Positions 9,502 through 18,330 of a DNA stretch of 64,000 bases are shown here, piece after piece (positions within the stretch are counted from its first letter, which is position 1; each line of letters begins with the position of its first letter). The DNA lies in assembly GCA_963730585.1 (NCBI GenBank), contig CAVSSL010000010.1:372001-436000 (forward strand), written 5' to 3'. Made by a program: the position numbers and the translations under genes. This DNA comes from Pedococcus_A sp963730585. Its GTDB lineage: Bacteria; Actinomycetota; Actinomycetes; Actinomycetales; Dermatophilaceae. Below the pieces are notes generated by a model, which was not told the origin of the DNA, did no database searches, and saw only the letters and a list, made by a program, of their open reading frames with translations.

Positions 9502-10091
9502 GGGCCGAGCCTAGGGTCGGCCTGCGGGAGCGCCCGCTCGAGGTCCTCCGGGGTGTCGATGTCCTGGCTGGCCCGCGCGGGCACGTCGACGCGGTGCACC
9601 GTCAGGCTGTCGAGCAGCCGGCGCAGCGGGGTCCCCGCGGGCTCCTCCGGCAGGGCGGCGCGCAGCGCCGCGGTCCGGTATGCCGCGAGCAGCGGCTGCA
9701 CGCGCCCCTCACCGTCGACCCCGGCCACCGCGTCGGCGTCGGGGACGTCCGGGAGGGCGGCGGCGAGCTCGACGGCGACGGGCCCGGCATACGGCATGTC
9801 ACCACCGAGGAGCACGGTCACCGGCGACTCCACCTGGGCGAGGGCGGCGGCGAGCCCGGCGACGGGTCCGCCGCCCGGCGGGTCCTCGCGGGTCCAGTGC
9901 ACGCCTGCCCGCGTGGTCGGGCGCTCCGGTCCGACGCACAGCACGTCCCACGCGGACGGCAGGGAGGAGAGCAGCGCGTCGAGCACCGGGACGCCACCGA
10001 GGTCGGCCCGGGTCTTGTCGGAGCCGAAGCGCCGGCTCTCGCCGCCGCACAGCACGACCGCCGTGGTGGGAACCGCCGGTTCGCTGGTCAC
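9498..10091 (-). CDS. mobA: Molybdenum cofactor guanylyltransferase-like protein (MobA family)
   Basis: A nucleotidyltransferase of about 197 residues that in this family couples GMP to molybdopterin. The nucleotide-binding signature LCGGESRRFGSDK is followed by LLGGDMPYAGP, the metal-binding Asp region, and the C-terminal IDTPEDLERAL typical of MobA (D-I-D-T-P-E-D). GTG 10091 gives MTSEPAVPTTAVVLCGG, close to the usual N-terminus. An upstream GTG at 10142 would add 17 unlikely residues. The 3' end overlaps the quinone oxidoreductase start by 4 bp. MobA relatives that act on other nucleotides exist, so the exact substrate is inferred. Confidence 0.8.
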   Translation of the reverse strand: MTSEPAVPTTAVVLCGGESRRFGSDKTRADLGGVPVLDALLSSLPSAWDVLCVGPERPTTRAGVHWTREDPPGGGPVAGLAAALAQVESPVTVLLGGDMPYAGPVAVELAAALPDVPDADAVAGVDGEGRVQPLLAAYRTAALRAALPEEPAGTPLRRLLDSLTVHRVDVPARASQDIDTPEDLERALPQADPRLGP

Positions 10092-10205
10092 GAGCGACAG
10101 GTTTTCACGCCCGAAGGGGTTCCGGCGACGGTGGGGCCGCACTAGCGTGGCGAGACCGTTGCCCGGGCCACCCCCGGGCCACCCGCCGTCTCAAAGGAGA
10201 GATGC

Positions 10206-11669
10206 ATGGCAGTCGAGAGACGCACGTTCCTCAAGGGCAGTGCCGCGGTCACCGGCGGCGCCCTGCTGGCCGGCCCCTTCCAGGGCCTCGTCGCCGGCCC
10301 GGCCGGCGCCCTCGGCGCGGCACCCTTCCGCGCCCTGCGCCCCACCCCCGACCTGCGCGACGGGAAGGTGCGGCTGCACCTGCCCGAGGGGTTCTCCTAC
10401 CGGTCCTTCCACGACACCGAGCAGCCGGTCGTGCTCGACGACGGCACCAAGCTGCCCGGCCGCCACGACGGCATGGGCGCGTTCGCCGGTGAGGACGGGC
10501 TGGTCACGCTGGTGCGCAACCACGAGGTCAACAACCCCGGTCCCGCGTTCGGCCCGGTCGGTGACCACACCTACGACCCGCAGGCCCAAGGTGGCTGCAC
10601 GGTCGTCAACGTCTCGGCCGAGGGTGAGGTCGCCAGCGCCTGGACCGGGCTCAACGGCACGATGATGAACTGCAGCGGCGGCCAGATGCCGTGGGGCGCC
10701 TGGGTCACCTGCGAGGAGACCGTCAACGGCCCCGACGTCGGCCCCGACTTCACGGGCAGGTCGAACATCCCGCTGACGAAGCCGCACGGCTACGTCTTCG
10801 AGGTGCCGACCACTGGCCGCGCCTCCGGCGAGCCCATCACCAGGGCCGGCCGGTTCGCCCACGAGGCGGTCGCGCTCGACCCGGTCGACGGCTACCTCTA
10901 CCTGACCGAGGACAACTTCGCGTTCCCGTCGGGCTACTACCGCTACAAGCCCAAGCGGCACCCGATGGAGGTCGGCCACATCGACAACGAGGGCACGCTG
11001 CAGATGCTCAAGGTCAAGGGCGTCGACAACGCGCACCTCGAGGCAGAGCAGGCCAAGGGTGCTCGGTATGCCGTGGAGTGGGTCGACATCGACGACCCGG
11101 ACCCGACGTTCTCCTACACCCCGGGCCAGACCGCGCCGACCACCAACGACCAGGCGCTGACCCACGTCGGCGACCAGGGCCGGGCCCAGGGCGCTGCGCA
11201 CTTCTCGCGGCTCGAGGGCCAGATCTACGACAACGGCGTCGTCTACTTCACCTCGACGCAGGGCGGCGGTGCGGCGATGACCGGGCCGAACAGCAGCTCG
11301 GGGTACGGCAACGGCTTCGGTCAGGTGTGGGGCTACGACACCCGGTCCGAGAAGCTGTTCCTCGTGTACCAGTCGCCCGGCAAGGAGACGCTCGACTTCC
11401 CCGACAACATCACGGTGAGCGAGCGCGGCAGCCTCGTCCTGTGCGAGGACAGCTCGGGCGACAACTACCTCCGCGGCCTCTCCCGCGGTGGGCAGCTGTG
11501 GGACATCGCGCTCAACCGGATGACGAGCGCCACCGGGGCCGACCGCCGCGGCGACGAGTTCGCGGGGTCGACGTTCAGCCCGGACGGTCACACGCTCTAC
11601 GTCAACATCCAGGCCAGTGCCGGACTGACGTTCGCCATCTGGGGGCCCTGGCAGAAGATCGGCGTCTAG
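10206..11669 (+). CDS. PhoX-type alkaline phosphatase (DUF839), Tat-exported
   Basis: A 487-residue secreted protein. It starts with a twin-arginine signal (MAVERRTFLKGSAAVTGGALLAG, cleavage likely near AGPAGALGA at residues 35-40). The mature part matches the DUF839/PhoX fold: VTLVRNHEVNNPG, NCSGGQMPWGAWVTCEET (the Glu that binds metal in PhoX), KPHGYVFEV, FAHEAVALDP, YLTEDNFAFPSGYYRYKP, and a C-terminal DNITVSERGSLVLCEDSS. PhoX enzymes are calcium/iron phosphatases acting outside the membrane; other DUF839 proteins are uncharacterised. A strong ribosome site (AAGGAGAG) precedes ATG 10206. The stop codon overlaps the convergent IclR stop (CTAG, 11666-11669). Confidence 0.85.
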   Translation: MAVERRTFLKGSAAVTGGALLAGPFQGLVAGPAGALGAAPFRALRPTPDLRDGKVRLHLPEGFSYRSFHDTEQPVVLDDGTKLPGRHDGMGAFAGEDGLVTLVRNHEVNNPGPAFGPVGDHTYDPQAQGGCTVVNVSAEGEVASAWTGLNGTMMNCSGGQMPWGAWVTCEETVNGPDVGPDFTGRSNIPLTKPHGYVFEVPTTGRASGEPITRAGRFAHEAVALDPVDGYLYLTEDNFAFPSGYYRYKPKRHPMEVGHIDNEGTLQMLKVKGVDNAHLEAEQAKGARYAVEWVDIDDPDPTFSYTPGQTAPTTNDQALTHVGDQGRAQGAAHFSRLEGQIYDNGVVYFTSTQGGGAAMTGPNSSSGYGNGFGQVWGYDTRSEKLFLVYQSPGKETLDFPDNITVSERGSLVLCEDSSGDNYLRGLSRGGQLWDIALNRMTSATGADRRGDEFAGSTFSPDGHTLYVNIQASAGLTFAIWGPWQKIGV

Positions 11670-12448
11670 CCGACGGTCCCGCCCGCCCGACCACGGGCGC
11701 CGAGGCGGCTCGACAGGCTGGTGGCCGTGCGGTTCACGGCGGCCACCAGCCTCGCCCTCTCGGATGCGTCGACGGCGTCGGTGGGGTAGGTGACGGCCAC
11801 ACCTGCCACCGGGTGTCCCGTGTGGTCCAGCACCGCCTGGGCCACCGAGGACAGGCCCTCGCTGACGGACCCCTCCTCCACGGCATACCCGCGGTTGCGC
11901 ACCTCGGTGAGCTCGCGGCGCAGCTGCGTCACGGAGGTGGGGCCGCGGCCGTCGCGCTGGACGAGGCTGTCGCGGTGGGGGAAGAGCGCCCGCACCTGCG
12001 CTGCCGGAAGCGCGGCGAGCATCGCCAGGCCGCTGGCGGTGAGCGGGGCTGGCAGCCGGACACCGACGTCGGTGACGAGCAGCGGCCGTCCCGGTGCCCG
12101 CTCCTCGACGACGTAGAGGACGTCGCGGCCGTGCAGCACGGCGAGGTGGGCGTTGTGGGTCGTCTCGTCGACGAGGCGCCCGAGCAGCGGGCGGGCGAGC
12201 CGCTGCAGGGGCGCCTGGCGCTGGTAGGCCGATCCCAGCTCGTAGGCCGCGACGCCCAGACCGTAGCGACGCTCCTCGGGCAGGTGCGTCACGAAGCCGT
12301 GGTCCCGCAGCACCGTCAGCAGGTGGTAGGTGCTGGAGCGGGGGAGGCCGAGCTCGCGCGCGATGGAGCCGGCGGGCAGCGGCTCGGTGTGCCGGGCGAG
12401 GAGGGAGAGGACAGCGAGGGCCTGGGCCGCAGCGGGTGCATTCGCCAC
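11666..12448 (-). CDS. IclR-family transcriptional regulator
   Basis: A regulator of about 260 residues. The N-terminal winged helix (AQALAVLSLLARHTEPLPAGSIARELGLPRSSTYHLLTVLRDHGFV) is followed by the IclR effector domain. Effector-domain motifs include LRELGSAYQR-like helices, GRDVLYVVEERAPGRPLLVTDVGVRLPAPLTASGLAMLAALP, and GYAVEEGSVSEGLSSVAQAVLDHTGHPVAGVAVTYP. GTG 12448 is preferred, since residues before it are Arg/Pro-rich read-through. It lies 44 bp downstream of the CitB-type response regulator on the same strand, so it may belong to that operon and take part in control of the tricarboxylate transporter. That link is inference. Confidence 0.85.
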   Translation of the reverse strand: MANAPAAAQALAVLSLLARHTEPLPAGSIARELGLPRSSTYHLLTVLRDHGFVTHLPEERRYGLGVAAYELGSAYQRQAPLQRLARPLLGRLVDETTHNAHLAVLHGRDVLYVVEERAPGRPLLVTDVGVRLPAPLTASGLAMLAALPAAQVRALFPHRDSLVQRDGRGPTSVTQLRRELTEVRNRGYAVEEGSVSEGLSSVAQAVLDHTGHPVAGVAVTYPTDAVDASERARLVAAVNRTATSLSSRLGARGRAGGTVG

Positions 12449-12492
12449 GGGGCGAGTCTGGCACGCCCCACGGGGCGAGTCCGGCAGACCGC

Positions 12493-13167
12493 TCAGGTGG
12501 CCCAGCGGTAGCGGCGCTCCGGCCGCCCGGTGGTGCCGTAGCGCAGCCGCACCTCCGCCAGACCCGTGGTGGCGAAGTGCTCGAGGTAGCGGCGGGCGCT
12601 GACCCGTGACAGGCCGGCCTGCTCGGCGCACTCGGAGGCCGACAGGGTGCCCGACGTCTCCCGCAGCACCCGCTCGACGACCTGGGCGGTCTCGACGCTC
12701 ATGCCCTTCGGCAGGGGGCCCGGCGGGCCACCGGCGGCGCGGCTGCCGAGCACCCGGTCGATGTCGCCCTGGCCCTCCACGACGGCGGCGTCCAGCGCCG
12801 CCCGCCGCGCGGCATACCGGTCGAGCCGGTCACGGAGCTCGTCGAACCCGAAGGGCTTGAGGAGGTAGTCGACCACGCCCTGGCGGGAGGCCTGGCGCAC
12901 GGCGTCGAGCTCCTTCGCCGCACTGATGACCATGACGTCGCAGCCCTCACCGGCACCCCGCAGCCGGGCCAGCACGTCGAGGCCGAACAGGTCCGGCAGG
13001 TAGAGGTCGAGCAGCACGAGGTCGGGCTGCAGCTCGGCCACGGCGGCCAGCGCGTCGGCGCCGGTGTGCCGGGCGCCGACCACCTCGAAGCCGGGAACCC
13101 GCTGGACGAAGCCGGTGTGGATGCGCGCCACCATGAAGTCGTCGTCGACGACGAGGACCCGGATCAC
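12493..13167 (-). CDS. Response regulator, CitB/DcuR (CitT) family
   Basis: A 224-residue DNA-binding response regulator. The receiver domain begins VIRVLVVDDDFMVARIHTGFV with acidic pocket DDD, phospho-acceptor Asp in DLVLLDLYLPD (about residue 54), Thr/Ser in VMVISAAKE and Lys in YLLKPFGFDEL. The C-terminal HTH, SASECAEQAGLSRVSARRYLEHFATTGLAEVRLRYGTTGRPERRYRW, is characteristic of the CitB/DcuR/DpiA group that controls uptake of di- and tricarboxylates. GTG 13167 overlaps the kinase stop (GTGA), so the pair is translationally coupled. The target is very probably the divergent tctCBA operon. Confidence 0.9.
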   Translation of the reverse strand: MIRVLVVDDDFMVARIHTGFVQRVPGFEVVGARHTGADALAAVAELQPDLVLLDLYLPDLFGLDVLARLRGAGEGCDVMVISAAKELDAVRQASRQGVVDYLLKPFGFDELRDRLDRYAARRAALDAAVVEGQGDIDRVLGSRAAGGPPGPLPKGMSVETAQVVERVLRETSGTLSASECAEQAGLSRVSARRYLEHFATTGLAEVRLRYGTTGRPERRYRWAT

Positions 13168-14786
13168 GAGACCGTCTCCGCACTGACTCCGGCGACGGCG
13201 GTGACGGTGAGCTGGGCTCGGAACATGGCACCGTCCTCGGTGTTGGAGAGCGCGACCTCGCCGCCGCGCCGCTGGCACACCAGCCGGGTCAGCGCGAGGC
13301 CGATGCCGCGCTCGCCGGACTCGGCGGCCTTGGTGGTGAACCCATGGGTGAAGACCTCCTGCGCCACCTCGGGAGCGACGCCCGGCCCGGAGTCGCGGAC
13401 GACCACCTCGACGGTCGTGGCGTCCTGGTGCAGCGCGATCTCCACCCACGCGTCCGGCGAGCCCGTGGCGGCGTCGATGGCGTTGTCGACGAGGTTGCCG
13501 ACCACGGTCGCGACGTCCGCGGAGTCGGCCGGCTCGAGCCGGTCGAGCGAGGTGTCGCCGCTGATCCGCAGCTCGACGCGTCGCTCGGCCGCCAGCGACG
13601 ACTTGGCCATGAGCAGCGCCGCCACCGCGTTGTCGTGGACGCGGCGGTTGACCGTGAGGTCGAGTGACTCGCGGTGCCGGCTGACGGCGTCGACGTAGCG
13701 GACCACCTCGTCGTACTCGCCGATCTGGATCAGCCCGGAGATGGTGTGCAGCTGGTTGGCGAACTCGTGGGCCTGCGCGCGCAGCAGCTGGGTGGAGCTG
13801 CGGAAGGAGCCGATCTCGCGCTCGAGGTGGGCGAGCTCGGTGCGGTCGCGCAGCGTGGTGACCGTGCCGAGGTGGCGACCGTCCTTCTCGACGGCCATCC
13901 GGTTCATCACGAGCACCCGGCCGCGGCGGATGACCACCTCGTCGCGGGCATCGCCCTCGCCGGAGAGCACGTCGCGCAGCCGACCCTCGATGCGCAGGTC
14001 GGCCAGGCTGACGCCGGCGGCATGGTCGGGCAGGTCGAGCAGCCGGCGGGCGACGTCGTTGACGAGGGTGATCCGGTTCTGCGGGTCGAGGGCGATGACC
14101 CCCTCGGCGATGCCGTAGAGCAGCGCCTCGCGGTGCTCGGCCAGACCGGCGATCTCACGTGGCTCGAGGCCGAGCGTCTGGCGCTTGAGGCGGCGCGCCA
14201 GCAGCCAGGAGCCGAGCACGCCGAGCGCGGACGCGATGCCGAGGTAGAGGAGCAGGTAGGACGACGCGCCGCGGAGCCGCTCCCACACGGACGGGAAGTC
14301 GACGGCGACCATGACGGTGCCGAGGTTCTCGCCGACGTGGCCCTCCTGCACGCTGAGCACCGGCACCTGGGCGACCAGCTGGCGGTCGCCCTCGAGCTCC
14401 ATCGTCCCCGACCAGCTGCTGCCCTCGGCGACGCGGGCGTCGCCCACCGGGAGGGCTGCGTCCTCGAGCGAGGGGTCGGTCGAGACCCGCACGTGCTCGT
14501 CGTCGTCGGCGATGGTCACATCGGACACGCGGGACTGCACGACCACCTGCTGGGCGAGAGTGGCCAGGCCGGTGCGCTGCTCCGGCACGGCGAGGTTGCC
14601 CCGCACCAGGGGGTTGGCGGCCACCTGCTCGGCGAGGGCCGAGACGCGTCGCCCCTCGACCCTGGTGAAGGTCGCCTCGGACTGGGCGAGGGAGAGTGCT
14701 CCCACCGCGACCAGCACCACGGTGATGAGCGCGAGCTGGAACGCCAGCAGCTGACCCGCAAGGGTCGAACGGCGCAGCGCACGCAT
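13164..14786 (-). CDS. Sensor histidine kinase, CitA/DcuS family
   Basis: A kinase of about 540 residues with start ATG 14786 (MRALRRSTLAGQLL). Helix 1 (LALITVVLVAVGALSLA) and helix 2 (YLLLYLGIASALGVLGSWLLA, about residues 175-200) flank an extracytoplasmic PASC/dCache-like sensor. A cytoplasmic PAS domain follows (GIAEGVIALDPQNRITLVNDVARRLL). The phospho-acceptor is in AQAHEFANQLHTISGLI, the short-helix SpoB-type dimerisation module of CitA/DcuS. ATPase motifs are NLVDNAIDAA, DSGPGV and GIGLALTRLV. Ligands of this family are citrate, C4-dicarboxylates or similar acids. It faces tctC across a 106-bp divergent promoter region. Confidence 0.9.
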   Translation of the reverse strand: MRALRRSTLAGQLLAFQLALITVVLVAVGALSLAQSEATFTRVEGRRVSALAEQVAANPLVRGNLAVPEQRTGLATLAQQVVVQSRVSDVTIADDDEHVRVSTDPSLEDAALPVGDARVAEGSSWSGTMELEGDRQLVAQVPVLSVQEGHVGENLGTVMVAVDFPSVWERLRGASSYLLLYLGIASALGVLGSWLLARRLKRQTLGLEPREIAGLAEHREALLYGIAEGVIALDPQNRITLVNDVARRLLDLPDHAAGVSLADLRIEGRLRDVLSGEGDARDEVVIRRGRVLVMNRMAVEKDGRHLGTVTTLRDRTELAHLEREIGSFRSSTQLLRAQAHEFANQLHTISGLIQIGEYDEVVRYVDAVSRHRESLDLTVNRRVHDNAVAALLMAKSSLAAERRVELRISGDTSLDRLEPADSADVATVVGNLVDNAIDAATGSPDAWVEIALHQDATTVEVVVRDSGPGVAPEVAQEVFTHGFTTKAAESGERGIGLALTRLVCQRRGGEVALSNTEDGAMFRAQLTVTAVAGVSAETVS

Positions 14787-14892
14787 GACCACTATGAACT
14801 CAACCTTCACTGATGACACAAGAGGGACGAATCTTCCCTGGGGCTGCACGATCATCCCGCTCCCTCAAGAAAAAACGAAAGAGGTCTCAACG
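14787..14892. promoter_or_regulatory. Divergent promoter region between sensor kinase and tctC
   Basis: These 106 bp separate the kinase start (14786, minus) from tctC (14893, plus) and are clearly richer in A/T than the flanking genes. They hold an inverted repeat GGGA-N7-TCCC at 14824-14838 and a purine-rich ribosome site AAAGAGG at 14878-14884. The response-regulator operator is expected here, but I cannot define its consensus from one site. Confidence 0.45.
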
Positions 14893-15906
14893 ATGCGAGC
14901 TCGCCCCTCCGCCCTGCTCGGCGTCCTGGCCGTCACCGGCGCCCTGGCCCTCAGCGCATGCGGCGCCACCGCCGCCAAGGACGCCGGAGGCTCGGCGTCA
15001 GCCGGCAACGGCAAGCCGGCCACCGGCCTGCAGCTCATGGTCCCCAACTCCCCGGGTGGCGGCTACGACACCACCGCCCGCGTGGCCGCGAAGGTGATGG
15101 AGACGGAGAAGATCACCGCCCCCATCCAGGTGTTCAACCTGCCCGGCGCCGGCGGCACCGTCGGCCTGCAGCGCACGGTGAACGAGAAGGAGAACGGCAA
15201 GCTCGCCATGCAGATGGGCCTCGGCGTCGTGGGTGCGGCCTACACGCAGAAGTCCAAGGCGACCCTCAACGACACCACCCCGATCGCCAAGCTGATCGAG
15301 GAGGCCGGCGCCATCGTCGTGCCGAAGGACTCGCCCTACAAGGACATCAACCAGCTCGTCGAGGCCTGGAAGAAGGACCCGAAGAAGCTTGCCGTCGGCG
15401 GCGGCTCCTCCCCGGGTGGCCCCGACCACCTGCTGCCCATGCAGCTCGCGAAGACGGTCGGCATCGACCCGAAGCAGGTCTCCTACGTCTCCTACGACGG
15501 TGGCGGTGAGCTGCTCCCGGCCCTGCTCGGCAACAAGATCGCCTTCGGCGCCAGTGGCTTCGGTGAGTTCCTCGACCAGGTCGAGGCCGGTGACGTCCGC
15601 GTCCTCGCAGTGACCAGCGAGGAGCCGATCGACGCCCTCAAGGACGTCCCGACGCTCAAGAGCAGCGGCATCGACCTGGTGTTCACCAACTGGCGCGGCA
15701 TCGTGGCCCCTCCCGGCATCTCCGAGGCGGACAAGAAGACGTGGGTCGACGCCCTGACGAAGATGCACGACTCGCAGGCGTGGAAGGACGAGGAGGAGAA
15801 GCGCGGCTGGACCGACGCCTTCCAGACCGGTGACGAGTTCGGCACCTTCCTCAAGGAGCAGGACACGCAGGTCGCCGAGATCCTCAAGCAGCTGGGCCTG
15901 GCGTGA
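14893..15906 (+). CDS. tctC: Tripartite tricarboxylate transporter, substrate-binding lipoprotein
   Basis: A 337-residue solute receptor of the Bug/TctC family. The N-terminus MRARPSALLGVLAVTGALALSACG is a lipoprotein signal with lipobox LSAC, so the mature protein is membrane-anchored outside the cell. The domain follows with LQLMVPNSPGGGYDTTARVAAKVM and VFNLPGAGGTVGLQR, the conserved GGGxDxxAR ligand loop, then AVGGGSSPGGPDHLLP and FTNWRGIVAPPGISEADK. The start is at ATG 14893, 8 bp after AAAGAGG; the open frame begins earlier but lacks a signal peptide. It is the first gene of tctCBA-uspA, whose members all overlap by a few bases. Confidence 0.92.
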   Translation: MRARPSALLGVLAVTGALALSACGATAAKDAGGSASAGNGKPATGLQLMVPNSPGGGYDTTARVAAKVMETEKITAPIQVFNLPGAGGTVGLQRTVNEKENGKLAMQMGLGVVGAAYTQKSKATLNDTTPIAKLIEEAGAIVVPKDSPYKDINQLVEAWKKDPKKLAVGGGSSPGGPDHLLPMQLAKTVGIDPKQVSYVSYDGGGELLPALLGNKIAFGASGFGEFLDQVEAGDVRVLAVTSEEPIDALKDVPTLKSSGIDLVFTNWRGIVAPPGISEADKKTWVDALTKMHDSQAWKDEEEKRGWTDAFQTGDEFGTFLKEQDTQVAEILKQLGLA

Positions 15907-16412
15907 GCCAGCAGTCCTTGACGGGCAAGGGTGGGGACCGCGCGCAGTACGGCGTGTGCGCGGCCCTCGCCCTGCTCGGCGTGTTCGCCCTGGTCGACGC
16001 CAGCCGCCTCGGCGCGGTGGCGAGCAGCAACGACCCGGTGGGACCCAAACCGGCTCCGATCCTGCTCGGCGTGCTGCTCATCATCGTGTCGATCTTCTAC
16101 GCGGTCGACGTCGCCCGCGGTGGTGTGGGCGCCGCCGAGGAGGGTGAGGACGTCGACCTCACCTCCCGGATGGACGTGCGCACCATCGCGCTGCTCATCG
16201 GTGCCTTCGCCGCCAACGCGGTGCTCATCGAGCCGCTCGGCTGGGTCATCAGCGGCTCCGTGCTGTTCTGGGGCTCCGCGTTCGCGCTGGGCAACCGGCA
16301 CCACATCCGTGGCCTCGTCATCGGCGTGGCCATGGCCCTCATCACCTTCTACGCGTTCGCGATCGGCCTGGGCGTCAACCTGCCGGCCGGCATCCTCCAG
16401 GGAATTCTGTGA
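15903..16412 (+). CDS. tctB: Tripartite tricarboxylate transporter, small membrane subunit
   Basis: A 169-residue protein with about four membrane helices (YGVCAALALLGVFALVDASRL, PAPILLGVLLIIVSIFYAVDVA, TIALLIGAFAANAVLIEPLGWVISGSVLFWGSAFALG, GLVIGVAMALITFYAFAIGLGVNLPAGIL). This layout and the closing NLPAG(I)L are typical for TctB, which pairs with the large TctA channel subunit. GTG 15903 overlaps the tctC stop (GTGA). The hydrophilic loop between helices 2 and 3 contains EEGEDVDLTSRMD. Confidence 0.9.
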   Translation: MSQQSLTGKGGDRAQYGVCAALALLGVFALVDASRLGAVASSNDPVGPKPAPILLGVLLIIVSIFYAVDVARGGVGAAEEGEDVDLTSRMDVRTIALLIGAFAANAVLIEPLGWVISGSVLFWGSAFALGNRHHIRGLVIGVAMALITFYAFAIGLGVNLPAGILQGIL

Positions 16413-17941
16413 TGGACAACCTCAACGCCCTCATGGGCGGCTTCGCCGACGTCCTGACGCCGATGAACCTGCTCTTCGCACTCCTCGGCGTCACGGTCGG
16501 CACGGCCGTCGGCGTCCTGCCCGGCATCGGCCCGGCCATGACGGTGGCGCTGCTGCTGCCGATCACCTACGGCCTCGAGCCCACCCAGGCCCTGATCCTC
16601 TTCGCCGCGATCTTCTACGGCGGCATGTACGGCGGGTCGACCACGTCGATCCTGCTCAACACACCCGGTGAGTCCTCCTCGGTGGTCACCGCCATCGAGG
16701 GCAACAAGATGGCCAAGGCCGGCCGGGCCGCCCAGGCGCTCGCCACCGCGGCCATCGGCTCCTTCGTCGCCGGCACGATCGCCACGCTCGCGCTGGTGTT
16801 CGTCATGCCCCAGGTCGTCCAGTTCGCCATCAGCCTGGGCGCACCCGAGTACCTCGCGATCATCCTCGTCGCGTTCGTCGGCGTCAGTGCGGTGCTGGGC
16901 TCGTCGCGCGTGCGCGGCCTGGCATCGCTGCTGGTCGGGCTCACGATCGGCCTCATCGGCATCGACTTCGTCACAGGCCAGCAGCGCCTGACCCTGGGCC
17001 TTCCCCAGCTCGCCGACGGCGTCGACGTCGTCGTGGTGGCGGTCGGCATCTTCGCGGTCGGCGAGGCGCTCTGGGTCGCTGCGCACCTGCGCCGCAAGGC
17101 CGGCGAGGTCATCCCGGTCGGCCGCCCCTGGATGGGCAAGGAGGACTGGAAGCGGTCGTGGAAGCCGTGGCTGCGCGGCACCCTCTTCGGCTTCCCGTTC
17201 GGCGCCATCCCCGCGGGCGGCGCGGAGATGCCGACGTTCCTCTCCTACATGGCGGAGAAGAAGCTCTCCAAGCACCCCGAGCAGTTCGGCAAGGGTGCCA
17301 TCGAGGGCGTGGCCGGTCCGGAGGCGGCCAACAACGCCTCTGCCGCAGGCACCCTCGTGCCGATGCTCGCCCTGGGCCTGCCGACCAACGCCACCGCTGC
17401 GATCATGCTCCTGGCGCTCCAGGGGTATGGCCTCGAGCCGGGCCCGCTGCTGCTGGAGAAGCAGCCCGCCCTCGTCTGGGCGCTGATCGCCAGCCTGTTC
17501 ATCGGCAACACCATGCTGCTGGTGCTCAACCTGCCGCTGGCACCGGTCTGGGCCAAGCTGCTGCAGATCCCGCGGCCCTACCTGTATGCCGGCATCCTCT
17601 TCTTCGCGTCGATGGGCGCCTACGCGGTCAACTCGCAGCCGTTCGACCTGTGGCTGCTGCTGGCCCTCGGCCTGCTCGGCTTCGCGATGCGGCGGTTCGG
17701 GCTGCCGGTGCTCCCGCTCATCGTCGGCGTGATCCTCGGTCCGATCGCCGAGAAGCAGGCGCGCCGCTCGCTGCAGCTGACCGGGGGCGACGCCTCCGGC
17801 CTCATCGGCGGCCCGGTGGCCTGGGTCTGCTACGCGATCATCGCGGTGGTGCTGCTCTGGCCGCTCATCGCCAAGGTGCTCAAGGCGCGTCGAGGTGGCG
17901 ACCACCACGACGCCGAGACGAAGACGGAGGTGTCGGTGTGA
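16412..17941 (+). CDS. tctA: Tripartite tricarboxylate transporter, large membrane subunit
   Basis: A protein of about 509 residues and 11-12 helices that forms the transport path of the TTT system, driven by an ion gradient. It carries the family signature PGIGPAMTVALLLPITYGLEPTQALILFAAIFYGGMYGGSTTSILLNTPGE and the second-half repeat GFPFGAIPAGGAEMPTFLSYMAEKK...GAIEGVAGPEAANNASAAGTLVPMLALGLPTNATAAIML. ATG 16412 overlaps the tctB stop (TGATG); GTG 16409 is an equally possible start one codon earlier. It ends overlapping uspA. Confidence 0.92.
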   Translation: MDNLNALMGGFADVLTPMNLLFALLGVTVGTAVGVLPGIGPAMTVALLLPITYGLEPTQALILFAAIFYGGMYGGSTTSILLNTPGESSSVVTAIEGNKMAKAGRAAQALATAAIGSFVAGTIATLALVFVMPQVVQFAISLGAPEYLAIILVAFVGVSAVLGSSRVRGLASLLVGLTIGLIGIDFVTGQQRLTLGLPQLADGVDVVVVAVGIFAVGEALWVAAHLRRKAGEVIPVGRPWMGKEDWKRSWKPWLRGTLFGFPFGAIPAGGAEMPTFLSYMAEKKLSKHPEQFGKGAIEGVAGPEAANNASAAGTLVPMLALGLPTNATAAIMLLALQGYGLEPGPLLLEKQPALVWALIASLFIGNTMLLVLNLPLAPVWAKLLQIPRPYLYAGILFFASMGAYAVNSQPFDLWLLLALGLLGFAMRRFGLPVLPLIVGVILGPIAEKQARRSLQLTGGDASGLIGGPVAWVCYAIIAVVLLWPLIAKVLKARRGGDHHDAETKTEVSV

Positions 17942-18330
17942 CGGTCCTGGTGGGCTACGTGCCCAACTCGTTCGGTGAGGCGGCCCTGGCCGCCGCGGTC
18001 GAGGAGGCCCGACGGCGCGAGGAGCGGCTGCTCGTGGTCAACATGTCGCGCGACGACGTGCTCGTCGACGCCCGTCGGGCCGGTGAGGACCAGCTGGCCC
18101 GGGTCGGGCGCGACCTCGCCGAGCTGGGCACGGCCTTCGAGGTCCGCCAGATCGAGGAGGGCAACGACGCCGCCGACGCGCTGCTGAAGGTCGCCGAGGA
18201 CGAGAAGGCCTCCGTGCTGGTCATCGGCATCCGGCACCGCTCGCCGGTCGGCAAGCTGCTGCTCGGGTCGGTGGCCCAGCGGGTCCTGCTCGACGCCTCC
18301 TGCCCGGTGCTGGCCGTCAAGACCGGCTGA
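17938..18330 (+). CDS. Universal stress protein (UspA family)
   Basis: A single-domain Usp of 130 residues, starting at GTG 17938, which overlaps the tctA stop (GTGA). The N-terminal strand is TVLVGYVPNSFGEAALAAAVEEA. The nucleotide-binding C-terminus is VLVIGIRHRSPVGKLLLGSVAQRVLLDASCPVLAVK, which fits the ATP-binding G-2x-G-9x-G(S/T) pattern (G..RSPVGKLLLGSVAQ). Translational coupling to the transporter suggests a regulatory or energy-sensing role for TTT activity, a context seen in other actinobacteria. The function itself is unproven. Its end overlaps the convergent mmpL end by 14 bp. Confidence 0.88.
   Translation: MTVLVGYVPNSFGEAALAAAVEEARRREERLLVVNMSRDDVLVDARRAGEDQLARVGRDLAELGTAFEVRQIEEGNDAADALLKVAEDEKASVLVIGIRHRSPVGKLLLGSVAQRVLLDASCPVLAVKTG

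Noticed and set aside
18317..18330. Possible uspA-mmpL fusion or frameshift because the ends overlap
   Set aside because: The genes are convergent and both have normal family ends; a 14-bp tail overlap is common in compact genomes.
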